Shown piece after piece: positions 23,600 to 36,013 of a DNA stretch of 64,000 nucleotides. The stretch covers positions 35,210,099 through 35,274,098 of the forward strand of contig CM038470.1 in assembly GCA_021464415.1 (NCBI GenBank), in the 5' to 3' direction. A model generated the notes under the pieces. It searched no databases. It saw nothing but the letters and a program-made list of their open reading frames with translations, and was not told the origin of the DNA. Numbering within the stretch: position 1 is the stretch's first letter; each line of letters starts with the position of its first letter. The DNA is from Lonicera japonica (Eukaryota > Streptophyta > Magnoliopsida > Dipsacales > Caprifoliaceae). The translations under genes were made by a program, and so were the position numbers.

Positions 23600-24426
23600 A
23601 AATCCTGGATCCTCTTCTTGAGTTACAACAGTTGTTGCCTCTTGGTGATGGGGAGGGGCTAAAATGGTTGGTTACTGGGGACATTTTCAACATTGGCTTT
23701 GTGCCCAGTTAAATTCCGATTCTCCTAAGAAGATTGACGTTCACCGCAAATTTTGCAGAGAATCTATCTGCGGATAAGTTGGGGATAACTCTTTCTTTCT
23801 TGAAAATTTATACACGAATATATCTAACATAAAAATTAATATTATAATATAATTAATACATAATAGTCTGTATGTTTATATTCTTTTAAAGTTATTTTTT
23901 TATATATAAATTTCGGCTTACTAATTGAAAAGCCTTTCATAACGAAAGCAAAAGAATCAATTCTTCTTTGGTGAAATATGGCAACTGACAATATCCATCC
24001 TCCCATATAAGAGTCTTATTAGGCCGACGAACAGGAAAATCCTATGTTTAGTATTCATCAGGATTAGATAAGTTATTCCACTAAAGATTTTTATCCTACT
24101 GAGAAAGATGGATTAACAAATCTTACCTAAATGGTGGGATTTTCTTCTTGTCTAGATGGAATTAAATAATTTGATCCTAACTTATTAAATTCGGCGCGGC
24201 AAAATAACTCTTAGATATAAATGTACATATATTTTTATTTTTTTCGGGTTCATTTGTATATAGTCAAAAAATTCAAATAGAGGAAGATATAGTGTTTTCT
24301 CTCTTTCTATCTCTCTAGAGAATCCCATTTGACAAACAGCAATGTTGGATCGGATCAACTTCAATAAATTAAATTTAATTGCAGTTGTTTTCTAATTTTT
24401 TGAACCCAGGTCTAATAATATGTTCA
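23600..24426. other. Intergenic sequence, nothing supported
   Basis: AT-rich sequence with no open frame, repeat or transposon end that I can support. Confidence 0.4.
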
Positions 24427-24457
24427 CTAGACAGTCAAGCACACGTGATACGTGTGC
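24427..24457 (-). mobile_element. Helitron 3' terminus (minus strand)
   Basis: On the minus strand the sequence reads hairpin GCACACGT-ATC-ACGTGTGC (24439-24457), a short spacer, then CTAG (24427-24430) followed by T. This is a Helitron 3' end. The matching 5' end was not firmly found; a TCTATATAACTC at about 24514 is a weak candidate and would make the element very short. Confidence 0.5.
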
Positions 24458-24554
24458 ACACAATGCATGTCGAATATATATATACAAAGAGAAAGCGTGC
24501 TGAGTTATATAGATGGATTCCATCTCTTTCACAAAAAGAGGAATGTTGATTTAA

Positions 24555-24806
24555 AGGTGAATAAATGAAGTTTTTAATGAAAATTTAACCGTTCACCACC
24601 AAATTTTATCAAAAATTTCATTTATAAGCAGTTGAGATGACAATCAAATTTCATCAGTTAATATTGTACATATATATCAAATTTGGATTACATATACTTT
24701 TATATTAAATTATTTTTATAAAATTTGGTGGAAGCGATTTACTTATCAAATAGAACATCTCTACAATTATCATCAAAAAATTTATCGATTTACCCCTCCA
24801 AGTAAA
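24555..24806. mobile_element. Candidate MITE with imperfect inverted arms
   Basis: Left GGTGAATAAATGAAGTTTTT ... CACCAAATTTTAT is mirrored by right ATAAAATTTGGTG ... AAATTTATCGATTTACCCC. No coding sequence and no clear target duplication. Confidence 0.4.
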
Positions 24807-25985
24807 CATTTTTTTCTTTTTAAAGAGAAGGAAGTTAATGTGTTGATTTTGCACTCATAAGAGCATTCACAATCATTTTGGGTAGTGTATCCTAGGATAA
24901 ATTATTTCTAACACATATGGCGCGAAAAATAGCGGTATGGTAAAATAAGGACCCAAACGGATTCGAAATATCCGTTTTGATTTTAGCCAAAGAAGAGAAC
25001 TACGTATGTGGCCACCAAACAGATCGATTACCAAACGAACGTTTGGTGACGAAAATCACATTATGACCAAACGGGTTTAAAAAAATTCATTTGTGTCGCA
25101 AACGGAATTTTGTTGCTCGTCTAAATAAAGTACTCTTTTATAGTATAATGAACTTTGTCGAACTCTATGTTCAACTCACTTCTCCTACTGAATAGTCACT
25201 TATACTAAAATTAAAACGCTGCAAACTTATGTAGAATAAAGGTATTTTACTTATTTTACAAAGATAACAATAGATACTCTAGGACTCTAAGGTTTCTTTA
25301 AATTCATGGATTTGAGTATTTAAGAAAAGAAAGTATTTCCTTTCTTTTATTTGGTAAGTACAAATTTCGAAAATACTTTATTGACAGAGGAGAAAGTAGA
25401 GGGTAAAGTAATTCCTCTCAAAACCCATGAGATTGATTTTTTTTTGTGATTTTCTAACATTTATTACAAAAATTTTGGACAACAATACTCCTGCCTAAAT
25501 ACTTTAAATGCTTCACCAAATACAAAAAAAAAACTTGACAAAAATTTTAGTTTTCTACCTTCATGAGAAAGACAAGAAAGAAAAGACAACATAAATTTTA
25601 GTTATTTTTTCTTTCATGAATCAAACTGTCCTAATTGTAATGTTAAACACTTACTCCATTTGGCACCAACTTACTAAGGTGGGCACCCATTAAATAAACT
25701 TGTGGGACCACACCTTTAATGTCTTGTTTATTTATTTAATTGGACTGGAGCCATATCATTTTGAATATATAAAAGAAAATTGTAAGGAATTGGAGTACGT
25801 TTATCATTTACCATGACACGATGACCACACATGAATTCTAAAAGATTAATGCTATTGTTAAAACAAATATTGCATTATATGATTGTAGATTATGTTTTAA
25901 GTATTTTATGTTATTTTCGAATAGCATTACCCAATATAAATCTTAAAAGGGTAAAACATCTGATAGAAATGTGTTTTAAATTATA
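24807..25985. other. Intergenic sequence with possible decayed MITEs
   Basis: Includes CAAACGG/CCAAACG-rich sequence near 24950-25110 and a block ending in AATCAAACTGTCC near 25620. Both are suggestive of old MITEs, but matching ends were not found. Confidence 0.35.
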
Positions 25986-26256
25986 CTAGATTACCCTGCA
26001 CACTCGAGACATGTGCGACACTCGCATATATATAATTTGAGGGAAAAACTTGAACAACAATGATAAATGGCCTAATAGTTACGTGGGTCAACATATATTG
26101 CTTAAGGGCGAAGGTTCAATTTTCAGTGCAAGCAATTTTTTTATAAAAAAAAAAAAGGAAAAAAAAATTGTAGGAGTAATTTCAGAAATCAAAAATATAA
26201 CACGGATTCGGGTAGTTCAAAATGGTCTTGACTTTATAATCTAGTATTAGTATAGA
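25986..26256 (-). mobile_element. Short Helitron (minus strand), 271 bp
   Basis: Minus-strand reading starts TCTATACTAATACTAG after A and ends GTGCAGGGTAATCTAG followed by T. Two related short copies lie at 28955-29211 and 29344-29612. Non-coding. Confidence 0.65.
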
Positions 26257-27383
26257 TGAAAAAAATTAATTCCATTGAAATTTGTTTAATCAAATATTAT
26301 TAAAGATAAAGAGCATGAAATTGTGGGTATTTTCTATGGAAAATAAGTATTACAAAACACACCCTTAAAGATCAATTCTCCTGGTAAAAATTATTTTTGG
26401 CTAATTACTGTCAACCTTTTTACTTCCTGTAAACAAATTGGTACTAGAGAAATTAATTCTTTGAAAAATTATGATACCATTATATATGGAAAATACAATA
26501 TTTGGAGATTAATTTTTTTTCCTTTTTCAATATGCAAGTGCAATTATGACCTAGCCACTCTTCTTCTACTTTTTTTCCCCCTTGTCTCCATGGAAGCAGG
26601 AGGGGAGGAACCCATTTTTCTTTACAATTTTTATATTATATATAATAATTTCTTTATATTTGAAAGCATTTATACATTTTTTTTCAAATTTATGAGGTTT
26701 TCATCTCTCCTTAATTTTGTGAGAGCTCTTAATTATACTTTCACAAAATTAAAAACTCTCTATTGGATATGGATATGAAGGTATGTCTCGAGCAATATAT
26801 AACAAGATCTGCTCTTTTAGGTGGAGATCTAGTTCAAAGTTACAAAGATTTGTACTTGCTCATTCAGTGGCATTTTGGCGTGGATGAAAACTCCTTTCAA
26901 AAGGGTTCTTTTAGTCGTATTTTTATGTTTTGGGAGTGCCTTATGGGACATCAAATTAAGATTTAACAAGACTTACAGTGAAGTAAGGGAGATAGCTACG
27001 GAGTAGGAATAGTATTTAACATCCAAAAAATTGACATCCTCTTTTTTTGATGTTTTGGGACAACAAAGATTTATCTTTGATTTCCCCCCCGCTTTTTCAA
27101 AAAAATTTCCTTGTATCCTAAGACCCTTAATTGATGTGATTTATATCTTTACGACCTTTGTAAGCTTTTAATTTGAAGCATTTATTTATTCGCATTGTAA
27201 TGTTCAAACTCTATTATTAATTAATTATATTATGCTCTTACCAAAAATAATAAGTAAGTGCAATTATGTGAATGTCCATATATATTCCAACCGTTCATCT
27301 AAGTAACTAAAAAGAAATACCATCCTTTCGCATTGAATCTCGTTACTTACAAATGAAATGCAATTTTTAATATAACTCTTAAT
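26257..27383. other. AT-rich intergenic sequence
   Basis: Open frames at 26461-26778 and 26763-26966 carry no recognisable domain and have the composition of random AT-rich DNA. Nothing supported. Confidence 0.4.
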
Positions 27384-27391
27384 TTAAAACT

Positions 27392-28349
27392 GGGGTAAAT
27401 TACATTTTGCCCACCTTAACTATTATCCAAATAGTACTTTACCTACTAAACTATTAATTTTATTAATTTTCACTATAAACTATTTATTTTGTTGCATTTT
27501 ACCTCAAATTACTAATAGGGTCAAAAAACAGATAGAATTTGAGGGCAAAACTTAAAGTTTATAAAAGATAAATGGCACTTTGCCATTTGAACTATTATCC
27601 AACTGTTAATTTTGTTAAACTTTACCCCAAGTTGTTGACGGGGTTAAGAAAATGGAGGCAATGACAAATATGAAAATTTACATTTAATAAACTTCCACCT
27701 CGATCTCTCCGGCGATTCCTCTCTCTAAGCATCACCTCTTCTACGATTCTCTCTCCACGAATCACCATATCCACCTGTCTCACTGACAACTCTCACCCAT
27801 CCATTAATGGCAACCACAGAGGTGAATCAAATTTGAACTCATTTCCTCAAATTTTCTTAAATTTTATTAATTAAACGAGGCTGGGACCAACCAATTTTAT
27901 TAATTAAACGAGGTTTTAATTTATTAATTTATCGATAACTTAATAATCTATTAATTTACCGAAAAATTTGTGTTTCCAATATTATTCTATTAATCTTCTT
28001 TAGATTTTATTTTCTATAAATTTAATTAAGTAAATTATATGTTTTTAAGCCCATTAGCATTTAAGATATGTTGTAACAAATTTAGTTGTTTGTAATTAAA
28101 ATTGCTAAAATCAATAGTTTGGTAGGCAAAATGTTACTTGGACAATAGTTCAGGGGGTAAAGTGCAATTTAGCCTTTATAAATTTTCAAATTTGCCCTCA
28201 AAATTCTGTCTATTTTTCAATTCCGTTAGCAAATTTGAAGTAAACTAAACTAAAATCAATAGTTTATAGTAAAAATTACAAAAATTAATATTTTGATAAG
28301 TAAAGTACTACTTGAATAATAATTCAAATGAGCAAAGTGAAATTTATCC
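27392..28349. mobile_element. MULE with 180-bp terminal inverted repeats and possible captured gene fragment
   Basis: The arms (27392-27570 and about 28170-28349) are inverted copies that both run from GG(GG)TAAATT inward through CTATAAACTAT to TTTGAGGGCAAA. TTAAAACT flanks both sides (27384-27391 and 28350-28357), or 9 bp with one mismatch, which fits a Mutator-like element. The interior at 27700-27830 is C/T-rich and unlike the arms. It reads like a plant 5' untranslated leader followed by ATGGCAACCACAGAGG, suggesting capture of a host gene fragment (Pack-MULE). No transposase. Confidence 0.72.
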
Positions 28350-28954
28350 TTAAAACTCTATTTTATTTATATATTTGTGATAAGTACAAGGTGTGACAGT
28401 TTAAAATACGTTGGCAAATAAAATCCTCAACTCCTCTTCTCTTCAGGAGTACTATTATATACTGCATCATAAAATGACTGATTGTGACAGTTAGAAGAAT
28501 AATTTTGGTGCAAAAATGACGTTGATCAAATTTAGAAATATTAAAGAGACTAATGAGATGCAAGACTTTTTCAGTGAAGTACAAAAGATATCCCTAGATT
28601 TTATTTCAGGCCCAGAGAAAAAGCTTTGCCTTTTAAAGCAACTTACTCCAATTAAATCATCAATAGGGTGAGTGATGTGTAACCCATTTTATTTTTGTTC
28701 ATTAATAACCTTTTTATTCTACTACTACACTCTCTTTCTTTAAAAAAAATTTGTGGAACATTGACATTGGTGTTGGCTTTGTGGCATTCCTAGTTATATA
28801 TCTAGAAGTGGTGGCCAAATAGATTAAGTCAACTAGCAAGTTGGTATTTTATTTTCTTTTATTTTTTGCATTTATTATTTTTTTATTGTAATAATTGTGT
28901 GTATTAAATTGATATTGCTTACCTTTGAAAATTTGTTTGAGTATAACATCACTT

Positions 28955-29211
28955 CTTAATTACCTTGCATAAGCAATGCGTGTGTGAATAAGATATGTGT
29001 AATTTGAAAAACATATTTAAAAAAACAATGATAGAATAAGTGGCTTAGTAGTTAAACGTGAATTTATATTGTTTAAGGGTAAATGTTTGAATCCTGCTAT
29101 AAGCAATTTTTTACGAAAAAACAAAAAAACGTGAGGGTAGAAATTGAAAAATAAAAGTTTGACACTGCTTCAAGATGGTTGAAATTGATTTTGATTTTAT
29201 AATAGTATAGA
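28955..29211 (-). mobile_element. Short Helitron (minus strand), decayed 3' end
   Basis: Minus-strand reading starts TCTATACTATTATAAAATC after A. It ends GCAAGGTAATTAAG, where a CTRR end has become CTTA-like. The interior matches the copy at 25986-26256. Confidence 0.55.
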
Positions 29212-29343
29212 TTTAGTACGGACCAGTGATGTGATGCCGGTCTTAGAAAATAGTTTGAAGAATTTCAAGAGGGGATTTTTATAAAATTTTATAAATCATT
29301 TCGTTTTTAAAGAAAATTCAATTGAGCAAAACATTATAATTAA

Positions 29344-29612
29344 CTAGATTTTTGTACACACTAGATTGTGTGATTTTCGAATATAAGTAATTTAAAAAAA
29401 TAAATTAAAACAAATGATTAGTAGAATAGCAATGAAAAATCTTATTGCCTTCTCTGCTAACGATGATTTAAACTATGTTGCTTATGATGTAGTGCCAATA
29501 TTTTTTGTGAAATAAAAACTTATAAGGGCAAAATTGAAAAAAATCAAAACATGCATGAAAGGATTCAATAACAGCCAAAATGCCTTCCGGGTTTATAAAA
29601 TAGTAAATTATT
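29344..29612 (-). mobile_element. Short Helitron copy, 5' end worn
   Basis: A CTAG terminus at 29344-29347 with host A on its left in plus orientation, and interior sequence matching the family above. The TC 5' end is not preserved. Confidence 0.4.
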
Positions 29613-30337
29613 TTATTTTCTGATACAAGCGGTCCGCAAATACATCTAGAGTCCAAACAACAAGGAGAGGGGAGGAATGGAATTACAGCACCGTGGATCG
29701 AACTTGAGATAAAGATATATAAAATATTACCACCTTACTAAGTCACCGGATATTATAATTAATTAACTAGTATTTGATGGAAGTTTTAGTTTTACTCAAA
29801 ATATTATTTTCAAAAAATATGAACCAAAATAGATATGGAACCAACTTGTTGTTTCAGGGATCTCTGCATTCCCGTGTTTGTTTAGCATCATTAAGCACTT
29901 AGGGCATTTTCAACCGTTTGTGTATAAATTAATGTGTAAATTCTCTGTGTAATTCATTTTATATAAAATTTTAAGTCTAAAAAAATATGTTGCACTAGTA
30001 ACTTAATTTATAAATTCTTGTGGAAATTTTGAAAGGACGTCCAATAAAATAGTAGCACATTCTAGATATCATTTTATGTAATTTTCATAATTTTTTCTTG
30101 AAATATTTAATACATAATTTTATATTTGCAATAAATATTGTTTTATAGGTATTTATGATAGATACTAAATATATAATTTTTACTAAAATATATATTTATA
30201 TAAAAAAATATTTTTAGTTTTATATAAATAAAAATGTTGTAAGAGAAAGCGCAGGCAATAGTGTAAACTAGGGATGTATTCTACATTTTCATTTTACACA
30301 ACAGTTGGAATATATTTTTCTAGAAATTAGGTAGAAG
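29613..30337. other. Intergenic sequence, possible outer MITE
   Basis: GGGCATTTTCAACCGTTTGTG near 29902 is partly mirrored near 31050-31080 (ACCTCCGGAGATGC), so an old MITE of about 1.2 kb may enclose the element at 30338-30996. Weak evidence. Confidence 0.3.
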
Positions 30338-30996
30338 GGCTTATTATACATTGATTTTTACCAAAAATCCAATGAATAATATTTTTTTGAATGAAGGGCC
30401 TATTTTTAATTGGTAATTTGAATGAAGGGCTTATTTTTAATTGGTAATTAGTGTAAGAGGCCTATTTTGTTTTATATTTTAAATGAATGTATTTGAATAA
30501 ATTTAAATATCATTTAATTAATAAAAACATGTTATGTATTACCTAAATTACCCCTTTTTATGAAATTTTCACAAAAAATATGGACTGCAAAGTTCATATT
30601 GCAATAAAATATGAACTGCAAAGTTCATATTGCAGTGAAATATGTACTGCAATATGAACTTTGCACTAAAAATATGGACTGCAAAGTTCACATTGCAGTA
30701 AAATATGGACTGCAATATGAACTTTGCACTAAAAATATCGACTGCAAAGTTCACATTGCAGTGAAATATGGACTGCAAAGTTCATATTGCAGTGAAATAT
30801 AGACTGCAAAGTTCATATTGCAGTCCATATTTTAATGCATATTGATATTTTTTTAGTTTATTTTAAGGGTTGGGATGTCATTTTGTAATGAAAAAAAAAG
30901 ACACATGTCATATTATCAATAAAATAAAAAATAGGCCCTTTATTTAAAAAAAAATTATTCCTTGGCCTTAGTGTGAAAATCTTTCTCTAATAAGCC
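30338..30996. mobile_element. Non-autonomous DNA element with GGCTTATTA ends carrying a phased array
   Basis: Left GGCTTATTATACATTGATTT and right AAATCTTTCTCTAATAAGCC form an imperfect inverted repeat. Inside these, AAGGGCCTATTTTTA and its complement are mirrored again on the two sides. The centre holds the 31-bp phased array 30586-30822. No coding sequence; family and target duplication unknown. Confidence 0.5.
30586..30822. repeat. Eight 18-bp TGCA-bounded units every 31-32 bp, two of them flipped
   Basis: The unit TGCAAAGTTCATATTGCA or a one-base variant starts at 30586, 30617, 30680, 30743, 30774 and 30805. Its reverse complement starts at 30648 and 30711. Spacing is 31 or 32 bp throughout. 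Spacers are about 13 bp of the form GTGAAATATGGAC. Because each unit begins and ends with palindromic TGCA, the flipped units keep the same frame. This produces short chance frames on both strands, which are not genes. Confidence 0.9.
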
Positions 30997-31161
30997 TTTT
31001 TTTTTTAATTGCCCCTATATTTTTTTGCACAATGTGTAAAATTTACATAAAACATACTTTTCCTATACCTCCGGAGATGCTTTTTGTGGGAAATACAAAA
31101 ACAATGCTTAGGTCCATTTAAACAAGGGAACTACAAATTTTTATTTTTACAATCACATACA

Positions 31162-31434
31162 TGTGTTATGGTAGTTACACAAGTTAAAGTAAATCAGAGA
31201 ATCTTGTATTAATGAATTGATATAACAGGTATTTATACAAGTAATCAAAGACCTAACCTAATTATACTTGTCCGCCACTATGCATGTTGGTATAGCCCAC
31301 TAAGGGTGCATACAGGTACATCCATATACAGAGAAATTCCTTAAAAGTTTTAACCTAATGTACCGGTATGGTTACTTTCTCAAGGCTAATACGCCTAACT
31401 AAATGACTCAAGCCAACACTCTCCTTTAAGTTGG
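31162..31434 (-). mobile_element. Copia LTR with polypurine tract (minus strand)
   Basis: Minus-strand reading: polypurine tract AACTTAAAGGAGAG (31419-31432) directly before an LTR starting TGTTGGCTTGAGTCA at 31418 and ending near 31162. A TATA box TATAAATACC is at about 31231-31240. The CTCCAACTT-AAAGGAGAG-TGTTGG junction is typical of Tork/TNT-like Copia elements with short LTRs of 250-300 bp. Only the 3' LTR and a few bases of interior remain. Confidence 0.65.
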
Positions 31435-31581
31435 AGCACGAATATCTTATATGCATAACTCGTCGAGTGAGTCATGAAAAACTTTGGTGCCTTTTGAGTT
31501 ACCCCCAGAATAATGGTCATAATTAGAGTTACCCCCCCTCCCCGGGCCTAAATTGATAATCCTTTAGGTTACCCCCTGACG

Positions 31582-31637
31582 CACTACTAGAAAAAAGCCT
31601 TTTATGACGGTGAAAAAGAGTCATTTATGTATATATG
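31582..31637 (+). mobile_element. CACTA transposon terminus, split by the Tekay-like insertion
   Basis: CACTACTAGAAAAAAGCC is the standard plant CACTA (En/Spm) terminal sequence. It is followed by TGACGG and GTCATTT motifs of the subterminal region. The Tekay-like element at 31638 interrupts it and the same motifs resume at 43411. The other terminus was not found in the window. Confidence 0.7.
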
Positions 31638-34600
31638 TGTGACGCCCCGAATTTTGTTATGAGATTTTCACCTCCGGGACCCGATTAGTCATGGATGCCG
31701 TGCGCGATGACGGATTTAAATATGTAAAACCACAACTTTTTAAAACTTTTCTTTAATAAAACATGATCTTTAGAAAGTCCTGTTTTAGAAAATTCCGGCA
31801 TGCGGGGTTTGTTTCATTAACAAACCACCATGTAAGTTTTAAAACCAATTTGATACAATTAATCACATTCAACCACAATTTCAAATGCACTCCACATATA
31901 TAAAAACCATTTATACAAATCCGGAATCGACATCCATCACCCAAAATAGTTAACATAAAAAAAGATTATACAACGTGGTCCTTAGTCTAAGGACCAGGAG
32001 GTTCTATGGACATCAGAGTTTTCTAGACGATACACATGCTCCACCCTGAAATTTATCCTGCAAAAATGTTAGAGAACAGAATTAGCCAAATTCGGGCTCA
32101 GTTGGAACTATATGGGGTTGTATTGAAAATACATATAGCATTCACAAGCACGTGCACCTTTATATAGAAAGTAAGTACTTTACTATATTAGAATATTTTG
32201 AAATCTTTGCAATGTAGTCCACACCCAAATGCATGCCGAACCCTGTTAGGACCCTTATCCTAGCCACCGGAAGCCCTACCTGACTAACGAATCTCATCCG
32301 TAAGTAAACCATAAAGTGAATTCTCCACATGTCCCCGTGTTACCATGAAATTGCTAGGCCAAGACCACCTCATTATAACGCTAACTTCTTAGGGTTTGTC
32401 ATTCTAGAGAGATTAGCTCTCAGGTGTAATTCAACGATATAATATACTATTCGGTACTTATACTGTGAGTCGGTAACTAATAGCCAAGCATCAATCTTTT
32501 TCTTTTTGTAATTAGTTCATTATGAATTTATGTGCTTGACTAATTAACTGGCATCACCACTAGATTATTCGTCTAAGTATTATGCTATGGTGTCATCATC
32601 TAGTTATTCCATTAATCATGCTTTCCACTTTGATTGCTAATATATTATGTTTATTATGTCCGGGCAACTACTTCCTCAATCACTACTTGTTCTCATGTCC
32701 GTACGTTATATTTAATGATCCAATAGTTACTAAATCTTCCCACTTTACGTATTAATACATTATTGACTGCTTCCCTACATGTATTATGATCCGGCTATCT
32801 ATTCTTTATGTGTACAATATTATGTCTAAAAGTGTCCTCCTACATTCTTACATCATTACATTATAGCCGAGGCAACATACATAAATCAATATAAGATATG
32901 ATACGATACAATGATAATAACATCAATAACAACAGTATAATCAACAATCTCGCAATAGTCCTCGTATTATATCTCTAGCCTAATGCCTCAGTTTCACCCC
33001 GCGGTTTGACCAGGCTCAGAACAACGGAACCCGAAGGGTCCAAGGCTCTTATCCATGTCTCCTCTATGTGGGGAGTGGCTCGAGGACTTAGTTCTCCAAG
33101 TAAGTCAGTCATAGATAACCCTTAAGATATTTTTTCGGGAATAACACTCCAAATAATTAACGAGGAGAACCCCCATAGAAGTCACGTTGACGCTCAAAAG
33201 GAGCCACACCAGGAGACCCCCTTACAAGGTGGTGTCCTTTAGTAGTCTAACTACTTCTCGGGAGATTCACCAAATTGGTTAGTAGTGGCACATGGGACTT
33301 GCTTTGCTTGACGGAAAAACTCATCTAACCCATAACATATAGTCCTGTGGGAAGGCAAGATACATATAGTGAGCTCTCCTTTGTGGGCTTTCAACCACTG
33401 GTGGAGTCACCTTTGGCTTTTCCCATGCACGGTTTACGGGCTCTTACCCAAGGGCGGCAAAGAGGCGGCCTGTCTTCGAGCCACGCGGTAGCGATTTAAT
33501 GCTTGGTATGTCAAATCCAGCCCATACGTGTGATCATAACAACATGAATATACCAATTCATCAGTCAACAATATATATAAATCATCAATCACACGTATGG
33601 CTATCCACATATATATACAATCACACAATAATCATCATCATTCATATATCATTATCTCAAGTGTCACAACCACACTTGTATTTCATGACTTAATCGTGTT
33701 ATAGTTATTTCTATATTACGCCAATATGTTTATTGTCATTATCCATCACTCATCATCCATTATTATAGCTTTGTCTCTAATAAAATATCATGTACGAAAT
33801 TCTAAGGCCGAATGGGTTTTATTAAAGCCCTCGTGCCATTCATCAAGCTATGATCACTTTCTATATTTATTCGCCTAACCGGTATGCGTACGGCGTGCTA
33901 TCCCCTTATGGTTATGGTTACTATAACCCACAACCTACCAAATCGAATTACTTACATTACTAGGGTGAATCGAGGTTGTGATTTCGTTACTAATGCTAAT
34001 AATGGTTTATACAGAGCACTAGGCTCAAAGGCTAGTATACTCCATTCCCACATTAATGGGTTCATAGTACAAACATCATGAACCGTGTTCAACACCTATA
34101 GTTAATAACATATCTATGCATACCTACCACTTATAACCCATAATCAACCATTTATAAGGCACAAATACCAAAACCCCCAAGTTCTTAGGTTAAACATGAT
34201 TTATAAGGTGGGTTCTCTACGAATCGTGGCTTACATGAGCTAAAACATGAATCTACTAGTCTAATCACGCAATTGGTGTCATATTTATCAAAACCAACCA
34301 TTAATCGAAGCTTTACTTAGCCCAACCCTTATACACATCACAAACCTAAGGCTTTTTAGAAAAACCCCCCAATTCTTGTAGAAAACCCTAGTGCAACAAA
34401 TAATAATTTGGAAAACAATTTTATAGTATTGTTCCCACCTTAAAGAAGCAAGATTACAGAGTTGAGGAAGCGTAGACACAGAACCTCAAACCCCTATCTC
34501 ATGCTCAAGCTCCCATGGACAAAGACCAAGGTAGAATATGATGAATAGTGAAAGATGAGGTGATTTGAAGCTCAAATCTTGGATTGGAATGAAGAATCAA

Positions 34601-35261
34601 CAAGAGGCCCTCAAGAATATTTCATAATATATCTTTAGAACTCTCTAAGGAGTGTGGGAGGTGTAGTGTTAAAAAATGGAGAGTTTGGGGGTGTTAAAGG
34701 GGTGAAAATCGGGTGAAAGATGGTCAAAAGTGGCTGTGACAGAAAGCATGATTGATCATGGGCAAACCCATGATCGATCTTGAACGCAAAATTTCATTCT
34801 GGTGGACCATGATCGATCATAGACATACCCATGATTGATCATCTCCTAACTCATGATCGATCATGGTGATTGCATCACAATCCTTTGATTTTTCAGGCCC
34901 AAAATGGTTGAATTTAGACTCGGCCCAAACATGAAAGTTGTATAGGGGAAAAAATGAAGATGTGGCCATAAACGGAGAGTCATTTGGATATCGGATGAAA
35001 AAGTTATGGCCTCTCAAAGTTGATCAAAAATCGATGAATCACGAAAAGTCGAAACACGCGATTTACACCTCGGTTTTAATCTGAACCACTCGAATAACGT
35101 TACAATTGTTTTCATAAACTTAATATACATAATAAGACATGCTAGAAGTACCTGGTCAAGTATAAAGGGCTCAGAACATAATGCTCACTTTCCAACAGAG
35201 ATTAAGCCTTAACTGGGCTTAAGAGAAGGTCAACACGAAAAACTGAACACGGGGTATTACA
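31638..35261 (-). repeat. 3' LTR of the Tekay-like element (complete)
   Basis: 3624 bp, TGTAATACCCCG to GGGCGTCACA on the minus strand. It holds five palindromic sites at 34748-34865, about 400-510 bp from the LTR start. A TATA-like GATATATTAT on the minus strand near 34623-34632 is a possible promoter. Confidence 0.85.
34748..34865 (-). promoter_or_regulatory. Five ATGATCGATCAT-type palindromes in the Tekay-like 3' LTR
   Basis: 12-bp sites start at 34748, 34770, 34809, 34831 and 34853. The sites at 34809-34820 (ATGATCGATCAT) and 34852-34865 (CATGATCGATCATG) are perfect; the rest have one or two changes. Spacings are 22, 39, 22 and 22 bp. The other LTR of the same element keeps only two sites (42962-42995). 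Confidence 0.75.
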
Positions 35262-36013
35262 ATCTCCCCTCCTTAAGAAATTTTGTCTTTGAAATTTAAA
35301 TAGATATATGTACGGAACAAGAAATATAAAGGGTTCCCAAAATTGCATTCGGTATCCCCTCCTTAGTAGACTAGCCATGATTAAGCACGAGATATAATTC
35401 TAATCCAAAATGCAAAACAAGTGGAACGATCCTAGGGATATGAAGATTAAAACTATAGACGCGCACCGATACAACCCTATGGGTATCGTGATACTAAACT
35501 AAAATCGATAGCGCTATTATGGTTCACTCACAATTGAAAAGTCATATCAACGGAGAAAGTCATACATTCTAGTTTCCTATAAACCCAATCACAATGGTAT
35601 TCGGGAAACAATTACAACTTTGCTGGATCAATTCTCTAAAAAATTTAAAGATTCTTAAATTCGAGATTCACCCTTCGGAATCGAAGAAACATGTAGGGTG
35701 AATACAAGGAATGGGATTGACCTTTAACACCAGTAAGCCACGTTTCACATTCCGTTGGCGACAAAAGACTGTAGATTTATAAGTTAGTCGTCCGTTGATC
35801 AGTTGGCTGACTAAAATATAACTCGACAGTCTCCCATTGTTAACTTGGTAACAAAACTCATCCTTAGTACAAAATCACATTTCAAGAAAGATAACAGATT
35901 CAAAGGAAATAATACAGTTATAATATGAATGATACGAAGCAATTCATGAAAGTAATCAATATAAATAAAATGAAACGAAGAGGGATTACCTATTCCCTAA
36001 GTCTTGCTCTGAC

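Noticed and set aside
26461..26966. Two overlapping open frames of 105 and 67 codons
   Set aside because: AT-driven composition, no motif, no codon bias different from flanking DNA.
30586..30822. CRISPR-like look of regularly spaced repeats
   Set aside because: The spacers are near-identical, units occur in both orientations, and the context is a plant transposon.
34817..35017. 66-codon minus-strand frame in the Tekay-like LTR
   Set aside because: It lies within the U3 region of an LTR and overlaps palindromic sites; no similarity to a protein family.
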